From assembly GCA_036303105.1 (NCBI GenBank), contig JAXJBF010000103.1, forward strand, positions 12,976 to 76,975: 64,000 nucleotides of DNA, given 5' to 3'. This document shows positions 24,708 to 32,605 of the stretch, in pieces. The notes below the pieces were generated by a model. The model saw nothing but the letters and a program-made list of their open reading frames with translations, had not been told where the DNA came from and made no database searches. Position numbers and translations under genes: made by a program. Within the stretch, counting starts at the first letter, position 1. Each line of letters opens with the position of its first letter. Origin of the DNA: UMGS1590 sp036303105 (GTDB lineage Bacteria > Bacillota > Peptococcia > Peptococcales > Peptococcaceae).

Positions 24708-25438
24708 TCGAGTGTGTGGATATCACAAAAGACTTTGGAGACAAAAAAGTTCTTTCTACAATGAACTTCCATGCCAAAGAAAACGAATTTGTCGTCATCC
24801 TTGGGCCTGGGCAGTCCGGTAAAAGTACATTGATGCGTCTGATCGCAGGTTTCGAAGCACCTACCACTGGTCACGTGTATGTCGGTGGTGAAGAAGTGGA
24901 CGGGCCAAGCGATAAGGTTGGGTTTGTGTTCCAGCGCTATACTCTGTTCTTCTGGAGAACAGTTATGGGTAACGTTGAAATGGGGCCAAAGCTCAAAGGT
25001 GTGCCGAAAGAAGAACGTCGTAAAATGGCGCAGAAGTACATCGATCTTGTCGGGCTGACTGGTTTTGAAAATAGTTACCCTAATCAGTTGTCTGGTGGGA
25101 TGAAGCAGCGTGTGGGTATTGCACGTGCATATGTTAATGAGCCTACGCTGTTGATTCTTGATGAACCGTTTGGCCAGTTGGATGCGCAGACGCGTATTCT
25201 CATGGAAATTGAGATTGAACGTGTTTGGCAGGAAGAAAAACGTACGATTTTGTTCGTAACGTCTAACATCGATGAAGCTATTTATCTGGCTGACCGCATT
25301 ATCATCCTTGATGGTAAGCTGCCTAGCCATCTCGCCGGTGAATATGTTGTCGATCTTCCTCGTCCACGTAACTTAACAGGTCATGATTTCTTGGAACTGC
25401 GCAAGAAAATTACCGATTCGATGAGTCTCGTGCTTTAA
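24683..25438 (+). CDS. ABC importer ATPase 2, H-loop His replaced by Ser
   Basis: A 251-residue nucleotide-binding subunit. Walker A GPGQSGKST (41-49), signature LSGGM (136-140) and Walker B LLILDEP are normal, but the H-loop reads VTSN with Ser at 194 where His is expected. This is the mirror image of ATPase 1, which has a good H-loop and a poor signature. A heterodimer would thus have one complete ATP site (ATPase 1 Walker motifs and H-loop with ATPase 2 signature) and one degenerate site. ATG 24683 follows AGGGGG; the TTG two codons earlier is the alternative. Confidence 0.9.
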   Translation: MDEKRANIIECVDITKDFGDKKVLSTMNFHAKENEFVVILGPGQSGKSTLMRLIAGFEAPTTGHVYVGGEEVDGPSDKVGFVFQRYTLFFWRTVMGNVEMGPKLKGVPKEERRKMAQKYIDLVGLTGFENSYPNQLSGGMKQRVGIARAYVNEPTLLILDEPFGQLDAQTRILMEIEIERVWQEEKRTILFVTSNIDEAIYLADRIIILDGKLPSHLAGEYVVDLPRPRNLTGHDFLELRKKITDSMSLVL

Positions 25439-25456
25439 TGAAAGGAGGCGTTTCTG

Positions 25457-25594
25457 ATGATACTTGGCGCATGGATTCCGATGGAGTGGGCTATATTCTT
25501 CACCGAAGTGGTTGGGCTGTTGGTTCTCTTCATTGTTCTTCGCAAACTGGTCTTTTATCTATCAGAGCGCTTCTTAGGTAAAGACGATAAATAA
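25457..25594 (+). CDS. Small single-span membrane protein (45 residues) of the ABC operon
   Basis: An open frame of 45 codons with a perfect AAAGGAGG eight bases before its ATG, 18 bases after ATPase 2 and just before the operon terminator. It has one hydrophobic segment, about residues 11-34 (FFTEVVGLLVLFIVL in its middle), flanked by a basic end (RK, SER, KDDK). The composition is that of a small integral membrane protein with a cytosolic tail. I do not recognise a family. Its position suggests an accessory subunit or stabiliser of the importer, which is inference. Confidence 0.72.
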   Translation: MILGAWIPMEWAIFFTEVVGLLVLFIVLRKLVFYLSERFLGKDDK

Positions 25595-25595
25595 T

Positions 25596-25630
25596 AAAAA
25601 ATCTCGAGCTTTCGTGCTCGAGATTTTTTT
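25596..25630 (+). terminator. Terminator of the ABC operon
   Basis: ATCTCGAGC (25601-25609) pairs with GCTCGAGAT (25616-25624), flanked by A- and T-runs. Confidence 0.9.
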
Positions 25631-25636
25631 GTGGAA

Positions 25637-25666
25637 TTGGCAGTTGTTGGCGCCCTATGTTATGAT
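25637..25666 (+). promoter_or_regulatory. Promoter of the phospholipase-C-like gene
   Basis: TTGGCA (25637-25642), 18-base spacer, TATGAT (25661-25666). Confidence 0.6.
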
Positions 25667-25698
25667 GGGGGCAACGGATTGAAAGGAGGGCGAAAAAT

Positions 25699-26556
25699 AT
25701 GCCTGCGATTTTTGCTCATTATATTTTTGGCGTTGAAGCAATGAGGCGGTTTGATGATTCAATCATGAGAATTATCAAATCGCATCAAAAATTATATTTT
25801 GTCGGTCTGCAAGGACCAGACTTTTATTTCTTTGATCAACTTCTTTATGTGCGTGGAAAAAGATATGCTGCTATTGGTTCGCGGCTTCATCATGAACCTT
25901 GCGCGAGGTTGCTTGGGGCTTTGGAAGGTGATGGTGGAAGACGGCCGGACAGTGAGAGTCTGGCTTATTTGTTGGGCCTGATAGGGCATTTTTCTCTGGA
26001 TTCAACCTGTCACCCTTTGATCGATCGATGGGTGGAGGAATTGCCATATAATCATCATCGAATGGAAACAGAATTTGATCGCTATTTGATGGCTGGTTGT
26101 GGAATTTCTGAGCCTCGATGTTTTCCGCTTGGAAGCCTTATTGCTGCAGATCGTCGCGAAAGATTGAAAGTTGGTCACATGTATGAATCGGCAAATCTGG
26201 GCCGAGCTGAGGATGTAGCAGAAATGACTGCTGACTTTGGACGTATTAAAAATTTGCTGCAAACACCGGAAGATGGTCGTTATCGTTTCTATCAGAATGT
26301 GTTGCGGATGGTTGGAGCGCAGGAAGCGCTTGGCGGTATTTTTATGGGGCCGAAAGATGCGTTGTCAGACATAACCAATCCGTGTCTTGCAGTGCTTTTT
26401 GAGCAGGCGAAACAGCGTTATGTAATGTTGGCTGAAAACTATATGTCGCATGTTTTTAATGGTGCGCCTTTGGATGAATATTTCTTGCGTAATTTTGAGA
26501 CGGAACCGGAGGTTTCTCATGAAAATAGAAGAACAGATTCGTGCCCAGTTGATTGA
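25699..26556 (+). CDS. Zinc-dependent phospholipase C-like protein
   Basis: A 285-residue cytosolic-looking helical protein. AHYIFG near the start, GLQGPDFYFFD, and GLIGHFSLDSTCHPLID match the Zn-dependent phospholipase C/S1-P1 nuclease-like metal motifs (His, Asp, His-x3-Asp-x3-His). No secretion signal is seen, unlike secreted clostridial alpha-toxins, so it is not a toxin by sequence. It belongs to the large group of small intracellular relatives in Bacillota whose substrate is unknown. The ribosome site is AAAGGAGGG. Its last 38 bases overlap the AlkD-type gene, indicating coupling. Confidence 0.8.
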   Translation: MPAIFAHYIFGVEAMRRFDDSIMRIIKSHQKLYFVGLQGPDFYFFDQLLYVRGKRYAAIGSRLHHEPCARLLGALEGDGGRRPDSESLAYLLGLIGHFSLDSTCHPLIDRWVEELPYNHHRMETEFDRYLMAGCGISEPRCFPLGSLIAADRRERLKVGHMYESANLGRAEDVAEMTADFGRIKNLLQTPEDGRYRFYQNVLRMVGAQEALGGIFMGPKDALSDITNPCLAVLFEQAKQRYVMLAENYMSHVFNGAPLDEYFLRNFETEPEVSHENRRTDSCPVD

Positions 26557-27205
26557 TCATGTGGATGAGGCGTATAAGGCTTTCCATGAAAAGCTTATTC
26601 CGAACATTTCGCCGGATCGTATTTTAGGCGTTCGCGTGCCGGTGCAAAGAAAAATTGCTAAAGCCTACAAGGGTGATCCGGATGTGTTTGAATATATGGC
26701 GTTGACCAGTCATAGATACATGGAAGAGGTTAACATCCATGGGCTGCTTGTTGCACAAATGAAAGATTTTGATGCATGTGTCGTAGAAACAACGCGTTTT
26801 TTGCCGATGGTGGATAATTGGGCGACGTGTGATATTTTTTCTCCGCAGGTTTTTAAGAAAAAACAGACTGAAATGCGACAACTGGTGCCGATATGGCTGG
26901 CGGATCGTTCGCATCCGTATACTGTGCGTTTTGGGATTAATATGTTGATGCAGCATTGTCTTGAGAAAAACTTTGTGGAAAGTGATCTTGCGGCAGTAGC
27001 GGCGTGTGTTTGTGATGAATACTACGTGAACATGGGCGTGGCATGGTATTTTAGTGTAGCGCTTGTCAAACAATGGGATGCGGCGCTGCCGTGGATAGCA
27101 GAACATCGTATGCCGGATTGGGTGCATCGAAAGAGCATTCAAAAAGCGGTTGAAAGTCGTCGGGTATCGGACGAAAGAAAAGCGCTCTTAAAATCGTATC
27201 GTTAA
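26519..27205 (+). CDS. DNA alkylation repair protein, AlkD-like HEAT-repeat glycosylase
   Basis: A 228-residue all-helical protein. It has IRAQLIDHVDEAYKAFHEKLIP, ILGVRVPVQRKIAK, FLPMVDNWATCDIF (the Asp-Asn-Trp aromatic cleft of AlkD) and WAxxHRKS-like SIQKAVESR near the end. AlkD-family enzymes excise bulky or cationic alkylated bases without flipping. ATG 26519 follows GGAGG inside the preceding gene; upstream in-frame codons are in that gene. A very strong terminator follows. Confidence 0.85.
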   Translation: MKIEEQIRAQLIDHVDEAYKAFHEKLIPNISPDRILGVRVPVQRKIAKAYKGDPDVFEYMALTSHRYMEEVNIHGLLVAQMKDFDACVVETTRFLPMVDNWATCDIFSPQVFKKKQTEMRQLVPIWLADRSHPYTVRFGINMLMQHCLEKNFVESDLAAVAACVCDEYYVNMGVAWYFSVALVKQWDAALPWIAEHRMPDWVHRKSIQKAVESRRVSDERKALLKSYR

Positions 27206-27248
27206 AAATGGTCCCTTTCGAGAATTTTTCTCGAAAGGGACCATTTTT
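27204..27248. terminator. Bidirectional terminator
   Basis: A 20-base arm (27204-27223) pairs perfectly with 27229-27248, with A-run and T-run flanks. It ends the AlkD-like gene and, on minus, the HTH regulator, whose stop codon lies at its edge. Confidence 0.93.
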
Positions 27249-28083
27249 AGTTATATAAGTCCTGCAACATGGCAGGGAGAGTGCTGGCGGCGGTTTGAAC
27301 GTCGTCTTTCATGCTGTTGTACACAGCGCGGGTATCGTCGTCTAAGTGACCGGCATAAGGATTGGCGTTTTCGTCGAGGCTGTACTCTGGAAAAAGGATG
27401 GGTGTAGAAGTTCCGTCGCTGTTTTCTTTAAAGCCTTTGTCCAAAGTAAGTGTGATCAAAGCTTCATTGAAAGTGATGTCATCTTGTTTGAATTCGCGGG
27501 TGTATGAAGGGGAACAACGCAGGCGAAGCGTGCTGGTTCCGTCGGAACAATCGGCGGTAACAAATTTGGCGTCGTCGGGAATTTTGGTATTGAATGACAG
27601 CAGATCAGGAAAATCTGGTGCCAGAACAGAGTATTGAATGTTGCCGTCTTGAGCGATGTAATAGCCTGAAGCGTAGCTGTCGCCGTTTTCTTTGGTGAGA
27701 ATTTCCGGTGAGAATTTGTATTTTTGAATGGCGTTCTCGAACTGTTGTTCAAAGTGGTTTTTCTGATAATACCAATAGCCGCAGTAAGAAATGCAAACAA
27801 GGGCGATGATGCTAATGGCTGTGATGATGCCTTTGGCGAGACGCTTGCCAAAATGGCGTTCTTTGTCGATGGTCTGAATCATATGCGTGTCCTCCTTGAG
27901 CAGCATGTCCAAAGAAATATCAAAATGGTTGCTCATATCGATGAGGGTTTGTAAATCAGGATAACTTTTCTCGTTTTCCCAATTTGACACCGTTTGTCGT
28001 GTGACGTGAAAGAGCTGACCGAAGGCTTCCTGGGTCATGCCGTATTCTTTTCTGATGGATAAAATTTCTTTTCCGAGTTTCAT
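27247..28083 (-). CDS. Membrane-anchored XRE-type regulator
   Basis: A 278-residue protein. Residues 1-60 are a Cro/CI-type helix-turn-helix (MTQEAFGQLFHVTRQTVSNWENEKSYPDLQTL). Residues about 86-108 form one membrane span (IITAISIIALVCISYCGYWYY). The remaining 165 residues would lie outside the cell and match nothing I recognise. Such regulators may sense an outside cue directly. ATG 28083 follows AAAGGAC; nine upstream in-frame codons lack a ribosome site. Its target genes are not evident; htpG, on the same strand, lies upstream of it but has its own promoter. Confidence 0.83.
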   Translation of the reverse strand: MKLGKEILSIRKEYGMTQEAFGQLFHVTRQTVSNWENEKSYPDLQTLIDMSNHFDISLDMLLKEDTHMIQTIDKERHFGKRLAKGIITAISIIALVCISYCGYWYYQKNHFEQQFENAIQKYKFSPEILTKENGDSYASGYYIAQDGNIQYSVLAPDFPDLLSFNTKIPDDAKFVTADCSDGTSTLRLRCSPSYTREFKQDDITFNEALITLTLDKGFKENSDGTSTPILFPEYSLDENANPYAGHLDDDTRAVYNSMKDDVQTAASTLPAMLQDLYN

Positions 28084-28222
28084 GGTTTTGTCCTTTCTTT
28101 TGGAGAACAACGCGCATTGTTTTTCCTGGCTTTATTATCTCAGGTGTGTTCCGAAAAATAAAGCAATCTGCTTTTTGCAGGGGGATTTCTGTGCGCAAAG
28201 ATTCTTTGACAAGGCTTTGCGC

Positions 28223-28258
28223 GAAAAAAAGGCCAACCGTTGTTGATAACGGTTGGCC
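28223..28258 (-). terminator. htpG terminator
   Basis: GGCCAACCGTT pairs with AACGGTTGGCC (28231-28241 with 28248-28258). On the minus strand it is followed by seven Ts, 45 bases after the htpG stop. Confidence 0.85.
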
Positions 28259-28303
28259 AATCGTAAGGGGGTGTATGATGAATGTGACGGATGATTGATG
28301 CAA

Positions 28304-30199
28304 TTACTTTGTCATCAACACAGAGAGACTGCGTGCAAAGCTGGTTGGATCTTCAACAGGAAGTCCTGCGATCAGGCGTGCTTGTTGATAAAGGAGATTG
28401 GTGTATTCTTTCAAAGCGTCTTCGTTGTTTTCTTTATAAAGTGCTTCGAGTTTTGCGTACACTGGATGATTTTTGTTAATTTCCAATACTTTTTGCGCCT
28501 TGATGCTTTGACCGTTAGGCATGGCGGCATAAAGTTTTTCCATATCGACGGAAATTTGTCCTTCGGTAGACAGATAAACAGCGTCTTCATCGGCAAGACG
28601 ATCAGTGGTTTTTACGCGTACAACTTCATCGGACAGTAAACCGGCAAGTTTTTCGAAGAAAGCATTTTGTTCTTCGGTGGTATCGTCTTCAGTGGTGGTC
28701 TCATCGTCTAATCCTAAATCGTCGCCGGAAACAGAACGGAATTCTTTGCCATCATATGCTGCAATGGCTTTTAGAACAAATTCGTCGAATGCATCGGTAA
28801 GATAAAGCATTTCGAAGTTTTTCTTTTTAATGATGCCGACCTGTGGCAGTTTATCGATTTGATCAGCGCTGGCGCCAGTTGCATAGTAGATGTATTTTTG
28901 CTCTTCTGGCATGCGTTCCACATATTCTTTCAAGGTCACAAGTTTGTTTTCTGTTGAAGAATAGAAAAGAAGGAAGTCTTGGAGTTTATCCTTGTGGGCG
29001 CCGTAGCTATCATAGATGCTGATTTTGATATGGCGGCCAAATGCTTTGTAAAATTTTTCGTAGTTTTCGCGGTCGTTATCGCGCATTTGGGACAACTCGC
29101 GTGTGATGCGTTCGTCGATCTTATGACGGATGGTCATGAGTTGACGATCGTGCTGCAATAATTCGCGGGAGATATTGAGAGAGAGATCCTCACTGTCAAC
29201 AACACCTTTAACGAAATTGTAGTATTCTGGCAGCAAGTCCTCGCAATTGTCCATAATAAGGACACCGTTAGAGTAAAGTGCTAAGCCGCGCTTGTAATCG
29301 TTGGTGTAGTAGTCAAATGGTGGTTGACTAGGGATGTAGAGAATGGCACGATAGCTCAGCGCAGCACCTTCAGCGTTAAGGTGGATGTGGCGCAAAGGCT
29401 TGTCAAAGCCGAAACGGCGTTCGTGATAAAAGTTTTCGTAATCTTCATCTTTGAGTTCGTTTTTGTTCTTGCGCCAGATAGGGACCATGGAGTTAAGGGT
29501 GTCGTCTTCGTAATATGTTTCATATTCAGGATGCTCTTCGGTTCCTTCTTTCATGCGCTGTTTTTCACAAAGCATTACGATTGGGTAACGGATGTAGTTG
29601 GAATAGCGGGTGACAAGGGCGCGCAATAGGTGTGGATCAAGGAATTCGTCATAGTTTTCCTCATCGGTGTTGTCGCGCAATGTCAGCGTGATTTTTGTGC
29701 CTGGTGTGGTGCGACCGCATTCAGAAATGGTGTATCCGTCTGTACCATCGGAATGCCACATGGCTGCTGGTTCATCGGGGTTCCAGGTTTTGGATTCAAC
29801 GGTGACTTCTTTTGCGACCATGAAGGCGGAATAGAAGCCGACCCCGAATTGGCCGATGATATTGTGGTCGTCATCTTGATCTTGGTTGGATTTGAAATCG
29901 AAGCTGCCGCTCTTTGCAATGGTGCCGAGATTGTTTTCGAGTTCTTCGGCAGTCATGCCGACGCCAGTGTCTTCGATGGTCAGCGTACGCGCTTCTTTAT
30001 TTGGTGTCAGACGAATGTAAAAATCGTCCTTGTTGAAAGTTCGGTTTTCGTCAGTTAAGGTTTCGTAGTAGACTTTGTCGATGGCGTCAGATGCGTTGGA
30101 AATCAGTTCGCGTAAAAAGATTTCGCGATTGGTGTAAATAGAATGGATCATCAGATCCATGAGTCGTTGAGATTCTGCTTTAAAGGCTTTCTTAGCCAT
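28304..30199 (-). CDS. htpG: Chaperone HtpG (bacterial Hsp90)
   Basis: A 631-residue ATP-dependent chaperone. The N-terminal GHKL ATPase has REIFLRELISNASDAIDK, DTGVGM, NNLGTIAKSGS and GQFGVGFYSAFMVA. The middle domain has VVDSEDLSLNISRE with the catalytic Arg region and LQDFLLFYSS. The C-terminal dimerisation domain has NQQARLIAG-like ending. Length is normal. ATG 30199 follows AGAGGTGA; ten upstream in-frame codons run into the operator. Expression is predicted to be under HrcA through a perfect CIRCE element in the leader. Confidence 0.97.
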   Translation of the reverse strand: MAKKAFKAESQRLMDLMIHSIYTNREIFLRELISNASDAIDKVYYETLTDENRTFNKDDFYIRLTPNKEARTLTIEDTGVGMTAEELENNLGTIAKSGSFDFKSNQDQDDDHNIIGQFGVGFYSAFMVAKEVTVESKTWNPDEPAAMWHSDGTDGYTISECGRTTPGTKITLTLRDNTDEENYDEFLDPHLLRALVTRYSNYIRYPIVMLCEKQRMKEGTEEHPEYETYYEDDTLNSMVPIWRKNKNELKDEDYENFYHERRFGFDKPLRHIHLNAEGAALSYRAILYIPSQPPFDYYTNDYKRGLALYSNGVLIMDNCEDLLPEYYNFVKGVVDSEDLSLNISRELLQHDRQLMTIRHKIDERITRELSQMRDNDRENYEKFYKAFGRHIKISIYDSYGAHKDKLQDFLLFYSSTENKLVTLKEYVERMPEEQKYIYYATGASADQIDKLPQVGIIKKKNFEMLYLTDAFDEFVLKAIAAYDGKEFRSVSGDDLGLDDETTTEDDTTEEQNAFFEKLAGLLSDEVVRVKTTDRLADEDAVYLSTEGQISVDMEKLYAAMPNGQSIKAQKVLEINKNHPVYAKLEALYKENNEDALKEYTNLLYQQARLIAGLPVEDPTSFARSLSVLMTK

Positions 30200-30222
30200 A
30201 GAATGGTCACCTCTCTGAGATA

Positions 30223-30249
30223 TTAGCACTCGATCTATCTGAGTGCTAA
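30223..30249 (-). promoter_or_regulatory. CIRCE operator (HrcA site) for htpG
   Basis: TTAGCACTC (30223-30231), nine bases, GAGTGCTAA (30241-30249): an exact match to the CIRCE consensus TTAGCACTC-N9-GAGTGCTAA. It lies right at the predicted transcription start. Confidence 0.95.
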
Positions 30250-30253
30250 TATT

Positions 30254-30281
30254 ATTTTAGCACGTCTGTAATGATTGTCAA
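30254..30281 (-). promoter_or_regulatory. htpG promoter
   Basis: TTGACA (30281-30276), 16-base spacer, TAAAAT (30259-30254), minus strand, just upstream of CIRCE. Confidence 0.8.
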
Positions 30282-30367
30282 GCAAAGATGCTTAAGAAAT
30301 CTTTAGCTTTAAGAGATTTGGCGAGCGGTATAATAAAGATGGGATGAAAAAATAGGAGGTGAGGTGA

Positions 30368-31060
30368 ATGATGTCATCTTTGGCGCATCGCTCATCGCTG
30401 GCAGGCTATGATGCTCATGATGGTGTGCGGGCACTGATTTTATATGTGGTTTTTGTATTGCTGCTGGTTGTTCAAGGACGAATGTATACAACGATGCTGC
30501 CCCTATCTATCCTTGCAAGCTTGAACGTGGTGATGCCGATGATAGCACTTGGCTTGACGGTTGGGTGCATTGTGGTCAGGGGAGAGCGCTGGGCCAGCAT
30601 CGGCATCACGTGGAAACATTTTGGCTGGAGCTGCGCTTGTGGTGTGGTTTTGGCTGGCGTTTTGGTTATTGGTGTGGCGGTGTATCAGTTGGCTGTTGAG
30701 CGTCGGGTTGTAGGCTTTGGTGCGTTGAAAGGTACAACGGTTTTTGTCTGTTTGCTTGGTGCTGTCAATGAAGAATTGGGATTTCGCGGCTATATTGAAA
30801 CACGATTGTCGGGTTTGATTGGCAAGGCATGGGTGTGTTCGCTGGCAACGGCCATCTTGTTTTTGTTGATTCATTATCCGATTTATTGGGGGCTCAGCGG
30901 TGTTTTATCTTTTTCGGGTTTGACCGTGATGCGTGGTAGTTGCATTCTGATTCTGCATTTTTTCTGTGATGGTGTCTATCGCAGAACGCATTGTATCTGG
31001 GGGGCTGTGGTCTTACACTGGCTTTACAATCTTGGCAGCGGCTTGCTGACTGTGCAATAA
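30368..31060 (+). CDS. CPBP family intramembrane metalloprotease
   Basis: A 230-residue membrane protein with about six spans. It keeps the three CPBP motifs: NEELGFRGY (EExxxR, near 136-144), the IHYPIYWG histidine, and VVLHWLYNLGS (HxxxN) close to the C-terminus. The substrate is unknown. AGGAGGTG precedes the ATG, and a TATAAT (30331-30336) lies upstream. It is divergent from htpG and convergent with the MATE gene. It is not closely similar to the CPBP gene at 578-1540 beyond the motifs. Confidence 0.83.
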   Translation: MMSSLAHRSSLAGYDAHDGVRALILYVVFVLLLVVQGRMYTTMLPLSILASLNVVMPMIALGLTVGCIVVRGERWASIGITWKHFGWSCACGVVLAGVLVIGVAVYQLAVERRVVGFGALKGTTVFVCLLGAVNEELGFRGYIETRLSGLIGKAWVCSLATAILFLLIHYPIYWGLSGVLSFSGLTVMRGSCILILHFFCDGVYRRTHCIWGAVVLHWLYNLGSGLLTVQ

Positions 31061-31064
31061 ATGA

Positions 31065-31096
31065 ACGACCGTTCTCAATCGTGAGAACGGTCGTTT
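31065..31096. terminator. Bidirectional terminator
   Basis: AACGACCGTTCTCA (31065-31078) pairs perfectly with 31083-31096 around ATCG. It separates two convergent genes. Confidence 0.88.
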
Positions 31097-31098
31097 GT

Positions 31099-32442
31099 TC
31101 AAAATGTCATACCGCGGCGCGAGAGTCGGCGCCAATATATGATGCCGACGATGTCGGCGAGTGCCCATCCTATTGGGACAGCCGCCCAGATACCCGTCAC
31201 GCCAATAGCTGGAATGGCTGAGAGCGTGTAAGCGAGAAGAACGCGTGTGCCAAGCGAAATGATGGTGAGAACAACGCTCATGCCTGGGCGGGCGATGGCT
31301 CGATAGAGGCCATAAAGTAAAAAGAGAATGCCGATGCCGACATAGAAAGCGCCTTCGATGCGCAGGTAACACACGCCGGCAGAGATGATGTCTGTTTCAT
31401 TGCGGTTGATAAAGAGTGTCATCAATGGTTCAGCAAAGATGAAGACAATGGCGCTGACAATGATGCTAAAGATCGAGGCCGCGAGAAAAGCGCTTTTAAT
31501 GCCTTGATGAATGCGTTCTTCTTTTCTGGCGCCATAATTCTGGGCGATAAATGTCGAAAAAGCGTTGCCAAAGTCTTGCACTGGCATGTAAGCGAAGGTA
31601 TCGATTTTGACAGCAGCAGCGAAGGCCGCCATGATGACTGGGCCGAAGCTGTTGACCAAACCTTGCACCAAGAGAATGCCAAAATTCATAACAGATTGCT
31701 GGATGCAAGTGAGAAAAGAAAAGCTGGTAATTTCACGGAATATCGTGCGATTCCAGCGCATGTGCCTGCGCGCAGGCCGTAAATCAGAAAATGCCACGAG
31801 GGAGTAGGCCATGAGCCCGAGACCGGAAACGTATTGGGAAAGGATTGTTGCAAATGCGGCGCCAGCCACGCCCCAATGGAACACGCAAACAAACAATAAG
31901 TCTAAAACGATGTTTAAGAGTGCGGATACAGCGAGAAAGACCAAGGGTATTTTTGAATTTCCAAGTGCTCGCAAAAGACAGGAAAAATAATTTTGGAAAA
32001 ACGTGGCAAGAATTCCGGCAAAAATGACCAATAAATAGGTTTTCATCAGTCCGGCAACGTCAGGATCTGCAACACGAAGGAACCATATGATAAAATCAAT
32101 GCCGACAAACACCAATATATTGATGGCAATGGTAACAAGAATAATGAACACGAATGATTGGAATATGCCGATTTTCAGCCGATCGATGTTGTTGCGGCCG
32201 TAACTGATGGAAAAAGACGCGCCGCTGCCCATGCAAAGACCGAGGATAATCGATGTAAGAAAAGTCATTAGGGTGTAGGCTGAGCCAACGGCAGCCAATG
32301 CATTGGCGCCGAGAAAGCGGCCCACAATGATGGTATCAGCGATATTATAGCATTGCTGCAACAAATTTCCAGCTATCATCGGCAGTGCAAAAATCAGCAA
32401 ACTTTTTGTAATATTGCCTGTCAACAAGTTACTATTTTGCAT
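31099..32442 (-). CDS. MATE family efflux transporter
   Basis: A 447-residue protein with about twelve membrane segments in two similar halves. The start LLTGNITKSLLIFALPMIAGNLLQQCYNIADTIIVGRFLGANALAAVG is the standard MATE N-terminus. It exports cationic drugs or metabolites using Na+ or H+ gradients in the family; the substrate here is unknown. GGGGGA precedes the ATG. It is monocistronic and divergent from the methyltransferase gene. Confidence 0.93.
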   Translation of the reverse strand: MQNSNLLTGNITKSLLIFALPMIAGNLLQQCYNIADTIIVGRFLGANALAAVGSAYTLMTFLTSIILGLCMGSGASFSISYGRNNIDRLKIGIFQSFVFIILVTIAINILVFVGIDFIIWFLRVADPDVAGLMKTYLLVIFAGILATFFQNYFSCLLRALGNSKIPLVFLAVSALLNIVLDLLFVCVFHWGVAGAAFATILSQYVSGLGLMAYSLVAFSDLRPARRHMRWNRTIFREITSFSFLTCIQQSVMNFGILLVQGLVNSFGPVIMAAFAAAVKIDTFAYMPVQDFGNAFSTFIAQNYGARKEERIHQGIKSAFLAASIFSIIVSAIVFIFAEPLMTLFINRNETDIISAGVCYLRIEGAFYVGIGILFLLYGLYRAIARPGMSVVLTIISLGTRVLLAYTLSAIPAIGVTGIWAAVPIGWALADIVGIIYWRRLSRRGMTF

Positions 32443-32536
32443 AGAATTCCCCCTCTGACAGTCGATGATCGAAAATAACGGACTGTCTGCATCTATTATA
32501 GGTAACGCGTTGAAAAACTGTCAATTGGCTGTTGCG

Positions 32537-32565
32537 TTGACAAAAATGGTGGTGCGCGCAATAAT
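32537..32565 (+). promoter_or_regulatory. Promoter of the methyltransferase gene
   Basis: TTGACA (32537-32542), 17-base spacer, AATAAT (32560-32565). Confidence 0.6.
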
Positions 32566-32605
32566 GAAGGAAGAGTTGACTATGACATGTGAGGAGATGG
32601 AGACA

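Noticed and set aside
25699..26556. Secreted alpha-toxin-like phospholipase C
   Set aside because: There is no signal peptide and no C2-like domain; only the metal-motif core is shared.
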